This document shows positions 20,278 to 31,551 of a DNA stretch of 64,000 nucleotides, one piece after another. Origin of the DNA: Setoptus koraiensis (Eukaryota > Arthropoda); the NCBI GenBank assembly GCA_048013815.1, contig CM106586.1, positions 20,770,001 to 20,834,000 of the forward strand, written 5' to 3'. The notes beneath the pieces are model-generated. The model did not search any database. It was given only the letters and a program-made list of their open reading frames with translations, and had not been told where the DNA came from. The stretch's first letter is position 1; the number at the start of each line of letters is the position of its first letter. Made by a program: the position numbers and the translations under genes.

Positions 20278-21699
20278 TCATTTATATTTGAGGCGTTTGA
20301 AATCATATTCTCTCTTGAGGGCGTCACGTTTGTTAGTTAAGAGTACCCTGGTTTTCACTAAATCATCTACTTCTTCTTGAAGAGTCATAATTTGGTCCAA
20401 CTTCCTTTTACGGCAGTTTTGTGCAGCCACCTTATTTTTACCTCTCCTCCTGATGTCTCTTACAAGGGATATTTCTGTTTCTGTTAGATCCATTTTGGCT
20501 AGACGGTCATTGAACTGCTCAATTGATAGATTGACAATTTCGTCGTACGATATGGGGATTTTGGCATCTTTAATACGCATACAATCTTTATTGCTTATTG
20601 ATTGTGTGTCATCGTCTTGAGGGGCCGGCGAATAATAGTTGGCAGTTATTTGCTGCTGAGGAGATGTGGTCAGTTGCTGCTGCTGGACTATCTCATGTTG
20701 TAGTTGGTGTTGGTGTTGTTGTTGCTGTTGCTGGTGCTGTTGCTGTTGAATTTGTTGTAGCGACCCGGGCTGATAATGCTGAGGTTGTAACTGGGTCGTA
20801 TATTGCTGCTGCTGTTGCATTTGTTGGATATGCGGCATAGAGCCAGACTGATACTGGCTATGCAACTGGGCATGAGTGACATATTGTTGCTGCTGATATT
20901 GGGGCTCCAACTGGGCATGGCTGGTATATAGCTGCGGCTGTTGTTGTATTTGGGCTTGCAATTGCGATTGCTGTTGCTGAACGGGCATTTCTGGGATGTA
21001 CGACGACAAAAATACGGGCTGCGATTGTTGGTCATCGTGATTAGTGGCCGGTTGACTTGATACTATTGAGCCGCTCGAATCTGGAATGGGATCGACAGAG
21101 TTGAGTAGATTATCGCCATTAGTCAGTTCGTTTTGCAACGAAGATTGTGCGATGGAGGGCCGATTGAACGAGCTGAAGTCGTGGTGGTGATGTTCATGTT
21201 GATTTAGATGGGCGCCATTTGCCAGTATTTGCTCGTTGCTTTGCACTAGATTGGCGGCGGCGCTCGGCGAATGAATGAAATTTGTGTTTGGGATGAGATA
21301 CGAATTCATTTGATGAAACGAGTGACCACCAAAAGCGGACGCGTTGACAGCGGGTGCCTCGAGAAAGGTCCATTGCTGCTGTTGTTGTTGTTGTTGGTCG
21401 TGATTATTTACATTTGTGGTCGTAGTGTCGTGAAGGTGATTGGTGGAATTGTGGTGATAGAGCTGATGATGATGGTGCTGATAATTGATGCCAGCCGATG
21501 AGTTCGGCGAGAAGGACGCCGATTGGAGATGCTGGGTATGTTGTTGCTTGTGGTTCAACATGTTGAAAGTTGGTGCTGGTTGGTGGTGCTGGTGTTTCGA
21601 TGCTTGGATATTATTATCCGTTGCGGCGAGCGCCTCTTGTTTTGGCGAAGGGCTCGCTGACGGCACTGAAACAGGTAAATGGTGCACCACTAATTCCAT
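20278..21699 (-). CDS. CNC-type bZIP transcription factor (cap'n'collar/NFE2L family)
   Basis: 473 residues in one exon. Residues 1 to about 365 are rich in Q, H, N and S with long CAG/CAA-coded glutamine runs. The CNC domain lies at about 371-417 (IPISYDEIVNLSIEQFND). Next come LVRDIRRRGKNKVAAQNCRK, the hallmark CNC/basic region, and a short leucine zipper running to the C terminus. CNC proteins pair with small Maf proteins and drive oxidative-stress, xenobiotic and proteasome genes. Directly upstream, homology to the paralogue at 28315-30794 continues in frame (LDLT...LAQQSP) but is cut by a TAG four codons before the chosen ATG. Here translation must therefore start at MELVV or use an unseen upstream exon. 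I see no Keap1-type ETGE motif. Confidence 0.88.
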   Translation of the reverse strand: MELVVHHLPVSVPSASPSPKQEALAATDNNIQASKHQHHQPAPTFNMLNHKQQHTQHLQSASFSPNSSAGINYQHHHHQLYHHNSTNHLHDTTTTNVNNHDQQQQQQQQWTFLEAPAVNASAFGGHSFHQMNSYLIPNTNFIHSPSAAANLVQSNEQILANGAHLNQHEHHHHDFSSFNRPSIAQSSLQNELTNGDNLLNSVDPIPDSSGSIVSSQPATNHDDQQSQPVFLSSYIPEMPVQQQQSQLQAQIQQQPQLYTSHAQLEPQYQQQQYVTHAQLHSQYQSGSMPHIQQMQQQQQYTTQLQPQHYQPGSLQQIQQQQHQQQQQQHQHQLQHEIVQQQQLTTSPQQQITANYYSPAPQDDDTQSISNKDCMRIKDAKIPISYDEIVNLSIEQFNDRLAKMDLTETEISLVRDIRRRGKNKVAAQNCRKRKLDQIMTLQEEVDDLVKTRVLLTNKRDALKREYDFKRLKYK

Positions 21700-21892
21700 A
21701 CTAATGGACTACTGTGATTGCGGTGACTGTTGTGCCAAAGTGGCGTGTAGCGTGTGGTATTGTGTCAAGTCAAGAGGGCTAATAGCAGCTCAAATTAGAG
21801 GATGCTGCTCGAATATGTCGCTGATATCTGTTCTATTGTCATTGCTGTATCATGGATGGTTGTGTATGATAGTCCTCATTTTGTTCATTGTA

Positions 21893-21893
21893 G

Positions 21894-21934
<41 letters not shown>

Positions 21935-21948
21935 GCTGTTGTTGTTGT
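21893..21948. repeat. (GTT)n trinucleotide tract
   Basis: Almost perfect gtt run, with one gct, upstream of the CNC gene. On the minus strand it would read as poly-Asn (aac). Confidence 0.9.
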
Positions 21949-23255
21949 CACAACAAGTGGTTGCGGTAGCGGTTGTGCTGTGGTCGTGTCTACGAATAAT
22001 AATGAGTTTGCATTTACAACACACTAAAATATATATCTATAATTTGAAACGTATTAGTGAGTTCTGTTGTCACTACTTATTGCCAAGTGTGTGTACATTA
22101 AATGTTTGTTTGTGAAAAATTCTTATTATTATTAGTGTCATATACGACCAGCACTGCTGTCAGCCCGCGATACAGCTAGTGTGGTAGTAGTGGCGGCGGT
22201 TGTGGTGGCGGTGGTGGTTGGCTCATCGCAACAAGGCAACCCATGTAACATAGCCCATGTATACAGAGCCCTGCGAACAAACGACAATAATTAGACGCTA
22301 AATTAGTTATGTGTCCGGTTGGTTTTGTGCGATATTAGACCATCGCTAATCATCGCTACTGCCACTCTGACTGCGCCACTACGCTAAATCATACAACGGC
22401 CCGGCCTGGCTCGACTCGGCTCGGTTTGGCCCGGCTGGATGGCTGTTTCACTGACAATTGTGAGTTTTGGCATAACGTTAGACAAATTATAGACAGATAT
22501 AGATTTGGAAAAGCAAAGCGAGTGATACAAGTAAAACTGAACGGGCTGTGCCGAAATTTGTGACTGTGGCACAAAGCGTCGCGCATCGATCCCATTTCGC
22601 CACACGAATGTTCGGCGCTGTGCGGCGCCAAACTGTCAAATGTCAAATGTGCCCGGCACACGCAGACAGAAATCGGTGCGCACCCGGCCGTGTAAGTGGC
22701 AACAACAACAACATCGCCACCAGAGATGGATAGATACAGCAATTGTATAATGATGTCCCTGTGTGTGTCGACAGTCGACTGACCTATAGCAGTATCGGCA
22801 CCATCGTACTGTTTGCCTATTAGCTGTAGCTGCAGCAGCAACAGCTCAATTTTGACCAATCATTCTCGTCTTCGCCAGCCTGGTGAGTCAGTTGTAACTT
22901 GTGTTGTGACTTCAATTTCGCCCGGCAAACAAGTCGAATATCCAGCAAATATCACTCGCTCTCTCTAACGCTGCCCGCTAACAAACCCTGGTGGCGATAC
23001 TCACGCTTGCGACAACTGTTGTGTCCTTCATTATCTCGCTCGAGCCGCGAGCCGCGAACCGCGAGCCTCGAGCCGACCGGCAATCGGTGCCCGCTGTCAG
23101 TTGCGACGCAAGCAACACGTTGAGTATCTTCGGCGATCGTGGCCTCCCATCGGCGTCGACAAATCTGTGCACGGGGCCTCCATTTTGCAAATTCTGACGC
23201 CTTCGTCACCGGCACTTACGTGGGCACGTATGCAGATAAAGGGCACGTCGAGCTG

Positions 23256-23326
23256 CCGTTGCGATCGCCGTTGCGATCGTTGGTGCGGTCGATGTTGTTG
23301 CGATCGCTGTTGCGGTCGATGCTGGT
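23256..23326. repeat. ttgcgatcg minisatellite
   Basis: Head-to-tail variants of gttgcgatcgctgttgcggt. Contains repeated cgatcg palindromes. Confidence 0.75.
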
Positions 23327-23979
23327 GTGATGCCCGTTGTTGTTGTCGCTGTTGTTGGCACCACAAGTTGTGGAAGTGCCCTAATGGTCCGATTGTCGCA
23401 TAGTTCAGCGGTTGCTGTCGCCGTCGTGCCCCTGAGCTGGCCGCTGCAGGGCCAAGTCGCACGATCAAGCGGCCATTTTGAGCAACAAGGCGCCAGCAAA
23501 ACAATGGTGATTGGTAAAAGTCGATTGGCGCATCGACGGTCAGCGAGTCAATTTAGCCACACCATTACACACTGGATGATGACGCTCGATCGAGCTTTAA
23601 TTGGTGGCGCGACCGAGATGCCATCATTGCGATTAGCGATTCATTAGCAGCCACCGTTATTTATTCTTGTTCAATTGACTTCATATGCTGTACATTATGA
23701 TAATTATATAATGCATTGCGTCATGTTTATTATTTGCATCAGCTATGAGGGCGACAATGAGCGACAATGAGCGACAATCATTAAGAGTGACACGATTGAA
23801 AGTGACAACCCCAAAAATAGACACACACTTGACTGGGTTGATGAACTGGCAACGGTGAACCCAATCAGACTATTTCCACCTCATCGCTATAAGCAAGCAT
23901 CTCGCTATATTCGCGTTTGCTACATAATCATAATCAATTAGACTGCACGGCTGCTGTCGCCATTGTCGCCGTTGTTATC

Positions 23980-23980
23980 G

Positions 23981-24032
<52 letters not shown>
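23980..24032. repeat. (GTT)n trinucleotide tract
   Basis: Near-perfect gtt run of about 50 bases, the second such tract within 2.1 kb of the one at 21893. Confidence 0.9.
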
Positions 24033-24899
24033 CGCTGCTGATGGCGTTTACAACAACAGCGACAGGTGACGTCACTGAAAACTATCACCAAATTAACTAG
24101 AGTACTCTTCATCATTAGTTACCGTTGACTGGTTGCACAGTTACAGTTGTATACATTTCCATATATTGTGTTTTGGGCATGATTGTAGACTTTGTGATGA
24201 TTGTAGACCACACATCTTTATTGTAATCACAGTTTACATGATCCACTTAATGATTTTCGTCTCGCCGCTGTTGTGCCCACCGAACACATCTATACTCAAA
24301 CAAAGAGCAACAAGTGAACCAGTGTGCTCCAATGAGCAGCATCTTCACATTGTTTAATGGCCGAATGGGTGATTGTCCAACAGCAACGCTCATCATGACA
24401 AACTGGTTTTTCTACAGCCCCCTCTTTCTTACGCAATTGTGTGAGCACTTGATCAACTGTCAAACGCTTAATCACTGCTAATTCACTTGCCCAGACAACC
24501 AACATCTTTTTACACTTGTCATTTACCTCTAGTGGGCTACACATCGCTCAATACATCACAGCCAATCACACAATAGAAACCAATTCAAACTATCCGGCAT
24601 CAATCGTAATCTAAACAAAGATATTTTGCTATTGCACCAACACACACAAATGCAACACAGTGAACAGTGTCCAACAGTTTTAACAGGTAAATTACGTCAA
24701 ATAAACACTGTCACACACATGTATATCAGCGTATAAGCGTATCCACGTCCGAAGAACATGCTACAGAAGTGACATCAGTGGCAAATCGTCAATAATAAAA
24801 CACAAGTCAGCAAGCTAGTGATATACGAAAATACAAGCAACATTGACAAAAACGGTCCACTAAACGGGATTTGATGAAACGGCCAAATCAAATGTTCAA

Positions 24900-27469
24900 A
24901 TGACGCAAACGAGCCTCTCGCTTTCTTCATTAGAGGTCACCAAATTAATTGTGATACTACTCATCTCACTTGTAACACAAATAAATTGCGGCGGAAAAGG
25001 AAAAGGGGGCGGCAGCGGTAAGTTGTCCAATATTGATTAATTTTCATTTATCTGCATATAATGGCTTATTATAGTTGGCCGTTGTGCACTTGTTATGGCT
25101 TATTTTACAAGTTTCTCTTGGCTGCCCGCTATAATAACATAAAACCATCCTAATAATGTAATGATGGCTGTCCTAACCGACGGCTCAACTTTATTTATAA
25201 ACGGCTGCACCCAAATACCCGGCTGCACCCAAATATACGGCTGCAAACAAATATACGGCTGCAAACAACAACTGGCGCTTAAATAGGGGGACACATCATA
25301 ATACAAACACATGTTGGGGGACCCAAACAAGGCATGATTATGTTGCTTCATTTTGCCCTTCCACTCACGAGAGCTTTCAATCTAGTACCATTGCATGCTG
25401 CTTTTGTGCATTACGCACTCAATAGTTTAAAACTCATCTGACGCTTTGTCGATCCGATTCTTGCCTCTGTATCGGACGAGCTTTATCTGTTGGGCCTCAT
25501 TGAATGCTGCAACCAATCCTCAACTATCTAATTGCTTCTTCCCGACTCACTCACGCTCATGCGACCACCCTAAACACCAATCAATCCCTAGATAATGCGC
25601 CTAACTAATCGTCAATGTTTTTTCCGCATCATAGTGCCCATTTACATGCCCATCCCTATACCGGTGCCCATGCCCGTGGGCCCGCACCACGGTGGCGGAG
25701 GCAAACCGAGTTACGGTGGTGGTGGCGGCGGAGGCAGCGGCGGCGGCGGCGGAGGTGGCGAGGTGAGAAAAATTTATGTTTTGCAAGCAATACCTCAGCA
25801 ACACACCAACAGGGGTATGAAGGGCGGCGGTGTGATGCATCCGCACGTGCACCCGAACCCGGTCATGGTGCAAGCGCAACCCCAACCGCCGGCCTCGTAC
25901 GAGCCGCCCGTGGTTAGACATCGTGCGCCAACACACCAGGCCAAGAAGGTACCGGGTGGGTATAGCCACGGCGACGAGGGCGGATTGTCGGAGTATGGCA
26001 GTAAAACACAGAAGAATCTTATAGATAGCCAGTTGAAAATATTGCCCATAATAGTTATACCGCCAATAGCGCCAATGGGACCCATTCAGCTGCCACAAGT
26101 TCAAACTAAGTATCACAGTGGACACAGTGCTGCAGCGCCAGTGCCCAAAATGACACTGACGCCCCAGTTTAATAATTATGTTTTGGCGCCCAAGAGCTCG
26201 CCGTCGAACAGCAACCAGTTTGTCGATGATTTTGTGCCGCCCAACATAGCGCCCTTTACCGACGCAAAGAGCTTTGCCGATTATGGCGGCAGCACGGGCG
26301 GCACCCATTTCAAGCAGACCATTGGGGCCCGAAGTCGACGACGCAGTCACATTGTGCCCCCGTCGCAGGATATGAGCAACGACGGCTACAATCAGCGACC
26401 GCAACGAACCAACAACAGACCAACTGGCGATTATGATTCCATCCAGAGTCAAATAGACGAGCCACCGATAAGCAAGGCGAGCAATTACGGCCCTCGTCAA
26501 TTCTTGTCGCCGAAACAAATATCTGTGAGGCGCACCAGGCAGCAGCAGCAACAGAGACAATTCGCTAGAGGCTCGGCCACCAAGTCGCGCCGCATCACCA
26601 GGCCCCAATTGGGCGCCAAATCTGAGGAGTTCGACGAGCCGAGTCAGCAGCATCAGGACTTTTTCGACGACGACATTGAGCAAGATCTGGACGGTTATCG
26701 GCAGTCGCGAAGCGGCGCCAGGGGCGCCCAGTACAACAGCGATCAGGCACAGTTTGAACAATCTTCTAACGGTGCATTCAATCAGCAACAACAGCAAGAA
26801 AATGTGGCCTCATACACAGAACCGAGACAACAAGTTGCTCAATTGGAACCACCGATCTTCAATGATTACGACGACATTCGTCCAAACAGACTGCAGTCGT
26901 CCGACGATAACGCCTACAGCGCCACTCATCACGCCAGACAACAACAATCCACCAATTCGGCCCGCTACATGGGCAATCAATTTTCTGGCATTAATTTCGA
27001 TATTCAAGACAATTCGGACGTCGCTCTGAGCTCGGCCTCGATGCGCAACAATGCAAGAAATCAGAGATATCAGCAACATTGGACGAGGACTCGTCAGCCG
27101 TCGCCATTTTACGATGACACCAGTGACTCTTATGACTCCGGTGCCTCTGTCATTGATGAACTGCGGGGTCTGGCCTCGGTGAAATCAATGTCGTTCGCCA
27201 ATTTCACCACCGCAACCAGCAACAGCACCACAAATGACACGCTGACAAACAGTACAATCAGCGCTAATCATGATCACAACACCAAACTCACTAGTATTAT
27301 CCTAATGCCAATTAAACAACTGACCCAACTCAATCTGAATCACAATAATAGATCGTCTACATTTCCCAATGTAAAGCACACTAAATCAAATGATGCAGCG
27401 AAGAAAACAAAATACAGCAATGTAAACAGTAGGCAGCATCATACAGAAAGAGGCTCTTTAAAAATTTGA
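24900..27469 (+). CDS. Orphan secreted Gly-, Gln-, Ser-rich protein, two exons
   Basis: Exon 1 is 24900-25017 and exon 2 is 25635-27469, with a gtaagt donor and a catcatag acceptor; 1953 bases encode 650 residues. Exon 1 supplies a signal peptide (MTQTSLSLSSLEVTKLIVIL...) and a GGKGKGGG start. Exon 2 continues VPIYMPIPIPVPMPVGPHHG, then a glycine-rich block. A long Q/N/S/R-rich, probably disordered region follows, with basic clusters (RSRRRSH, RRTRQQQQQR) and an N-glycosylation-rich end (many NxT/S). Cysteines are nearly absent after the signal region. I do not recognise a family. Low complexity plus secretion would fit a cuticle, egg-shell, silk or glue matrix protein, but that is only inference. 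The splice junction restores one continuous frame, which supports the model. Confidence 0.65.
25203..25274. repeat. 18-bp minisatellite inside an intron
   Basis: Four 18-base units starting ggctgcaccc or ggctgcaaac lie head to tail in the intron of the orphan secreted gene. The minus strand is open through them (LQPYI/WVQPG-like repeat), but no family or splice context supports coding. Confidence 0.85.
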
Positions 27470-28314
27470 ACAATGCCAGAGATAAAGACACTCGAGGGAG
27501 CATCATTATCTGCATGCTAGATTCATCGCCAAAAACAGTCAAAAACATGCATAGTTTTACCACTTTTACTGTTACAGTTATTATATTTGTGACAATTATT
27601 GTTTTGCTTTTACACCAACCGTATATGTAGACCTAAACAAAATCAATTAAACATTTAATGGGTCTAGTGCTCTACAAACAACACAATCAACATGCCACTA
27701 TGGCGAGGGTGCCAGAGGGAGCGCTAAATGGAATAACAACAAGAATCAAGTTTTCAGTAGTAGATGTAATTGATTTTTGAGTGATGATGCCCTTCAAACA
27801 AACTTGTAAGCTTGTTTGCAGCTTGCTAGCAGCTTGTCTGAGATGATTTATGGATCCATTTATGGATTTTCAACTGTCTAATCGTTGTGAATGACAGTCT
27901 TACTACAAGTGTATAACCATGGAACAGTGACATTATGCAACATTGAGATAAATTAATTGTTTTAATCAATCAACAACACAAATGAATTCTCTGGTCTTCC
28001 GAGCTGAAAATAAATGTCAGTGTTCACATTGCGACTATTGTTGACCTTATTTATCGCATCACTCGTCTCAAAACTTCTTTGGACTACATGGTCTAGTCAA
28101 CGGTGCTAGTACATTGTTATTATTATTATTAATATTATTGCAAGAATCACTAGTTACGCCTCGTTAGGTCAAGCCTGTGCCAGGTTATTGACTTGTTAGT
28201 AGATTTAGACGGCTTTGGCCGCAATTGACGAGTCAAGTATTCTTTTCAACAGGTTTACTTTGTTTTGTGAATTCACGTTAAAATTACATGATTTTAGTTC
28301 GATGATGTCATCCA
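27470..28314. other. Intergenic, 3' sides of orphan secreted gene and CNC-lysozyme gene
   Basis: Convergent 3' ends. Contains an imperfect inverted repeat near 27795-27820 (caaacaaacttgtaagcttgtttg) and short att runs. No gene seen. Confidence 0.5.
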
Positions 28315-30794
28315 TCAGACAGACTCTTCTTCGGACTCGTCTCTAGTCTCCTTCTTTTTGTGGCCCTCCTTAGCGCATCGCTTAAAATTGTCCCAATAAT
28401 TTTGGTCGTTTAGTTTAGAATGATCTCTACAATTCTCTGGACCTAATGTGTGTATCATGGCATAATCTAAACAGGTAATATTTCCGTCACCATCACAATC
28501 ATACAAATATCTTTTGTCTACGTTTTTGTGAACTATCCCCATATAATTGATAACGGTATCCACAGCGCACTCTAATTCGTTGGCACAGTCCTCAAAAGCT
28601 AGCATAGGAAAAATAAGTCATCATAACAATTGATTGATCAATAAATAGAGCCGAACAAACGCATCTCATCTACGAATATAAATTGAAATATGAATTGTAG
28701 AGCTTACCTAAATGGTCGTTGGTGTTGTTGCCTGGCGCGTCTCCTCTCCCCCAATATTCTCTGGTCAATTTGAATGGTCCACAATGATATTGATCTTGAC
28801 CGCGAGTGACGCAACGCAAATCTTGGTCGCATCCAGTCGAGGCCTATCGTCGATGAAACACAAAGATCATTATAATTATTATTAGATTTGTATATAAATA
28901 ATATTTTAGGTGCAACTTAATCGCTTTTAAGAGTCCAGGTAACTATGTCTCAGTTGATTATACTCACAACACATATGCAACGAAGACAATCATCGTTGAG
29001 TCCGACATCGGACAGCTCCTCAATTATCGGCTTGGATCGGGGCTGGCTCAACTGCACAGGAGTTGTTTGTTTCTTGGTCGCGCTCGACTTCTTGAAGTCC
29101 ATTCTCTTTGGGCTTTCCGGATTCTTAGTCAGGTGTATGACCTCGTTGGATTGACTGCCAGAGGTGTCGGTCTTTTCCGGATCACCAGATTCTGACGTGT
29201 CGTCATTATCATTGGAATTACCACTGTCATCATTACCGTTACTATCATTGTCTGATGATGTCGAGTCCTCATTACTGTTGCTGTCCTTGTCATCATTAGC
29301 TTTATTTGTCTCTTGTTGTTTTGGTTCTGATTTACTTGTTTGCGGCGGGGTCTGCTTAGGCTTGTTGGCAAGCATCTGATTATTTGCATTTGAGTTGGTG
29401 CTTGTAGCTGTACCGGTGGACTGACCATTTAATCTAGAAGTGAATGTTTGAGCGGCTTGCTGGGGTGTCAAGAATTGTTGGGGATAATTTGTCATTTGTT
29501 GAGGCTGAGTGGTCAATAATTGACTGGCCAACTGATTGGGGGCAGACACAAATGGCGACTGGTATATGTTCTGTTGAAGTTGCTGAAGCTGCTGAAGTCG
29601 TTGCTGCTGTTTTTGTAGTTGCTGCTGCAATTGATGCTGCAGTTGCAGTTGTTGTTGTTGTTGCTGCTGCTGTTGTTGCATTTGTTGAATTTGCTGTATT
29701 GATCCGGGCTGGTAGTGGGGCTGCAATTGAGCCTGGCTCGTGTATTGTTGCTGCTGTTGCATTTGGGTTTGAGTTTGGGGTTGCAGCTGAGATGGCTGTT
29801 GCTGAACGGGTATTTCTGGGATATAAGAAGACAAAAATATGGGCTGCAGTTGTTGGTCGTCTTGATTGATAGCCGGCTGACTCGATATTGTTGAGCCACT
29901 CGAGTCTGGAATAGAATTGACAGAGTTGAGTATATTATCGCTATTTGACAATTCGTTTTGCAACGAAGATTGTACGACGGAGGGCCGACTGAACGAGCTG
30001 AAATCAGGGCTATTCTGATTTGTCAGAAGATGCCCGCTCGTCATTAGATTGGCGCTTGGCGAATGGATGAAATTTGTACTTGGAATGAGATACGAATTCA
30101 TTGAATGAAATGAATGGCCACCAAAACTGGATGGACTTACAGCGGGTGTCTCGAGGAAGGTCCATTGCGGATTGTTTGATAATGTTTGTTCATGATTATT
30201 TACATTTGTCTTGGTATCGTGCATGTGAATTTGTTGTTGATGATTGATACTGTCGGTTGAAGTTGGCGAAAAAGAAGCTGCTGGCTGCTTATTTAGCAAA
30301 TTGAATGATGATTGCTTAGATTGTTGCTCGCTTAAAGCAATTAGCGGCGGCGGGCTTGCTGGCACTAGAACAGGTTGATGATACAACATCAGTTCCATGA
30401 TACGATTAATGGGCGACTGGTGGGCCAATGTCTCCAGCGATGGATCGTTGAGGTCAAGAGAGGAATTGTTGTTTATCACACTGGAGCTGGCCACAGGATT
30501 GTTGCTGTTGTTATTATCATTGTTAGTACGATAAATGTGTATTATTCTTGATTGAGTTAATTTAGGATCATGGCTGTACAATAAAAGTATACAAGTTATC
30601 AATAATTTGGCACTTGGAGCTAGTCTGTTATAAGTATATTTATAAATTTTACATTTATTCATACAATTTATTGTGACTATTTTAGTTTTCTTCTTCTTTG
30701 AATATTCCATTTGGATAGTAGTTGCTGCGGACACAGGCTCATAATGTAACCATGAATATACATGACGATTGTTAAACATAGTGTTGATGTACAA
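28315..30794 (-). CDS. Chimeric protein: CNC-paralogue N-terminal region fused to i-type lysozyme/destabilase domain
   Basis: Three exons: 30794-28968, 28843-28708 and 28598-28315, with gtgagt and gtaagc donors and AG acceptors; 2247 bases encode 748 residues. Residues about 45-80 hold a basic then hydrophobic stretch (SAKLLITCILLLYSHDPKL), a possible signal or ER anchor. Residues about 110-450 align with the CNC protein at 20278-21699 (FGGHSFHSMNSYLIPSTNFI, SSLQNELSNSDNILNSV, IFLSSYIPEIPVQQQ, glutamine runs). The CNC and bZIP domains are absent. After a Ser/Asp/Asn-rich acidic stretch (about 480-560), an i-type lysozyme domain begins at DDCLRCICV. It continues across two introns with CGPFKLTREYW, AFEDCANELECAVDTVINYM and DCDGDGNITCLDYAMIH. 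The first exon runs unbroken from the Q-rich part into the lysozyme domain. Start choice is uncertain; MNKCK at 30662 is an alternative. Confidence 0.8.
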
Positions 30795-31299
30795 TTAATC
30801 AATGATGATTAACATCACTGGATACAACAAGCTGATTCTGATTGTTGATTATGCAATAACCAAAGTAAACTATCTGGGCTGATGAACTCTCTCATCGTGA
30901 CACAACATCAATAATCTAGCCAACGCAAAATCCAAAGAAAGAATGATGTTCTTTCTTTTTGTTTTCTAATAAAATCGTTTGCTCGAACGGAGACAAAACC
31001 TTCATCAAACGAACGATGAATGCCCTTATTCGAGACAAAGAAACAACATATTACTTTCTATTCACTGACTGCTGTGTAACTCAATCTTGTAAAGATCATC
31101 CTCTGAGAGACTATCTCGTAAATCTTACAATCGCTTACAATTGAACCCATGCCAAAATCTAGAATGCTCTGATAGTTTTAAGCAAATTGTTGTAGCTCAA
31201 TACATCGAAGAATCCTCCGCTTGACGACGACGATGACAACAACAACTATTACGGTGACAAAAGCGGTTCGTAATGAATATAATAATGTCGCTACATTGT

Positions 31300-31331
<32 letters not shown>

Positions 31332-31551
31332 GAGACCTGTTGTTGTGACTGCCGCTGTTGATGTTCTTGTGGATAGTAGTTGTTGTCGCTGCAGAGATGC
31401 ACCAGAGGAAGCAACAGATGTAATCACTTCCTAAAAGGTGACAATTTCCTCTTTCTCAGTCAGTCAGCCAGTGTCGTCCAAAGGAAGGTGACGATTCTAG
31501 ATCGCCTTTGAATTGCTCGGTTGCCTGGTGAGCTTACATTAAAATTATCCA
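30795..31551. other. Intergenic, 5' of CNC-lysozyme gene and 3' of GatA
   Basis: No gene seen. Contains the CT microsatellite at 31301-31330. Confidence 0.5.
31301..31330. repeat. (CT)15 microsatellite
   Basis: Perfect ct dinucleotide run of 30 bases. Confidence 0.95.

Larger units (their letters stand above)
21949..24899. other. Intergenic upstream of CNC gene and orphan secreted gene
   Basis: No supported gene. The part 22380-23650 is GC-richer with many short repeats: gagccgcga-like words at about 23042-23080, gcgatcg-type units at 23256-23326 and gcgacaatga three times near 23753. Several open frames exist on both strands but all are low-complexity or without resemblance. Long regulatory DNA or a non-coding transcript is possible. 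Confidence 0.5.

Noticed and set aside
20688-21035. Alternative frames over the CAG/CAA tracts of the CNC gene
   Set aside because: Trinucleotide runs stay open in all frames; only the Gln frame leads into the CNC bZIP domain.
25601-26797. 398-residue minus-strand frame opposite the orphan secreted gene
   Set aside because: It is the antisense shadow of a low-complexity coding exon; the plus strand has the signal peptide and consistent splicing.
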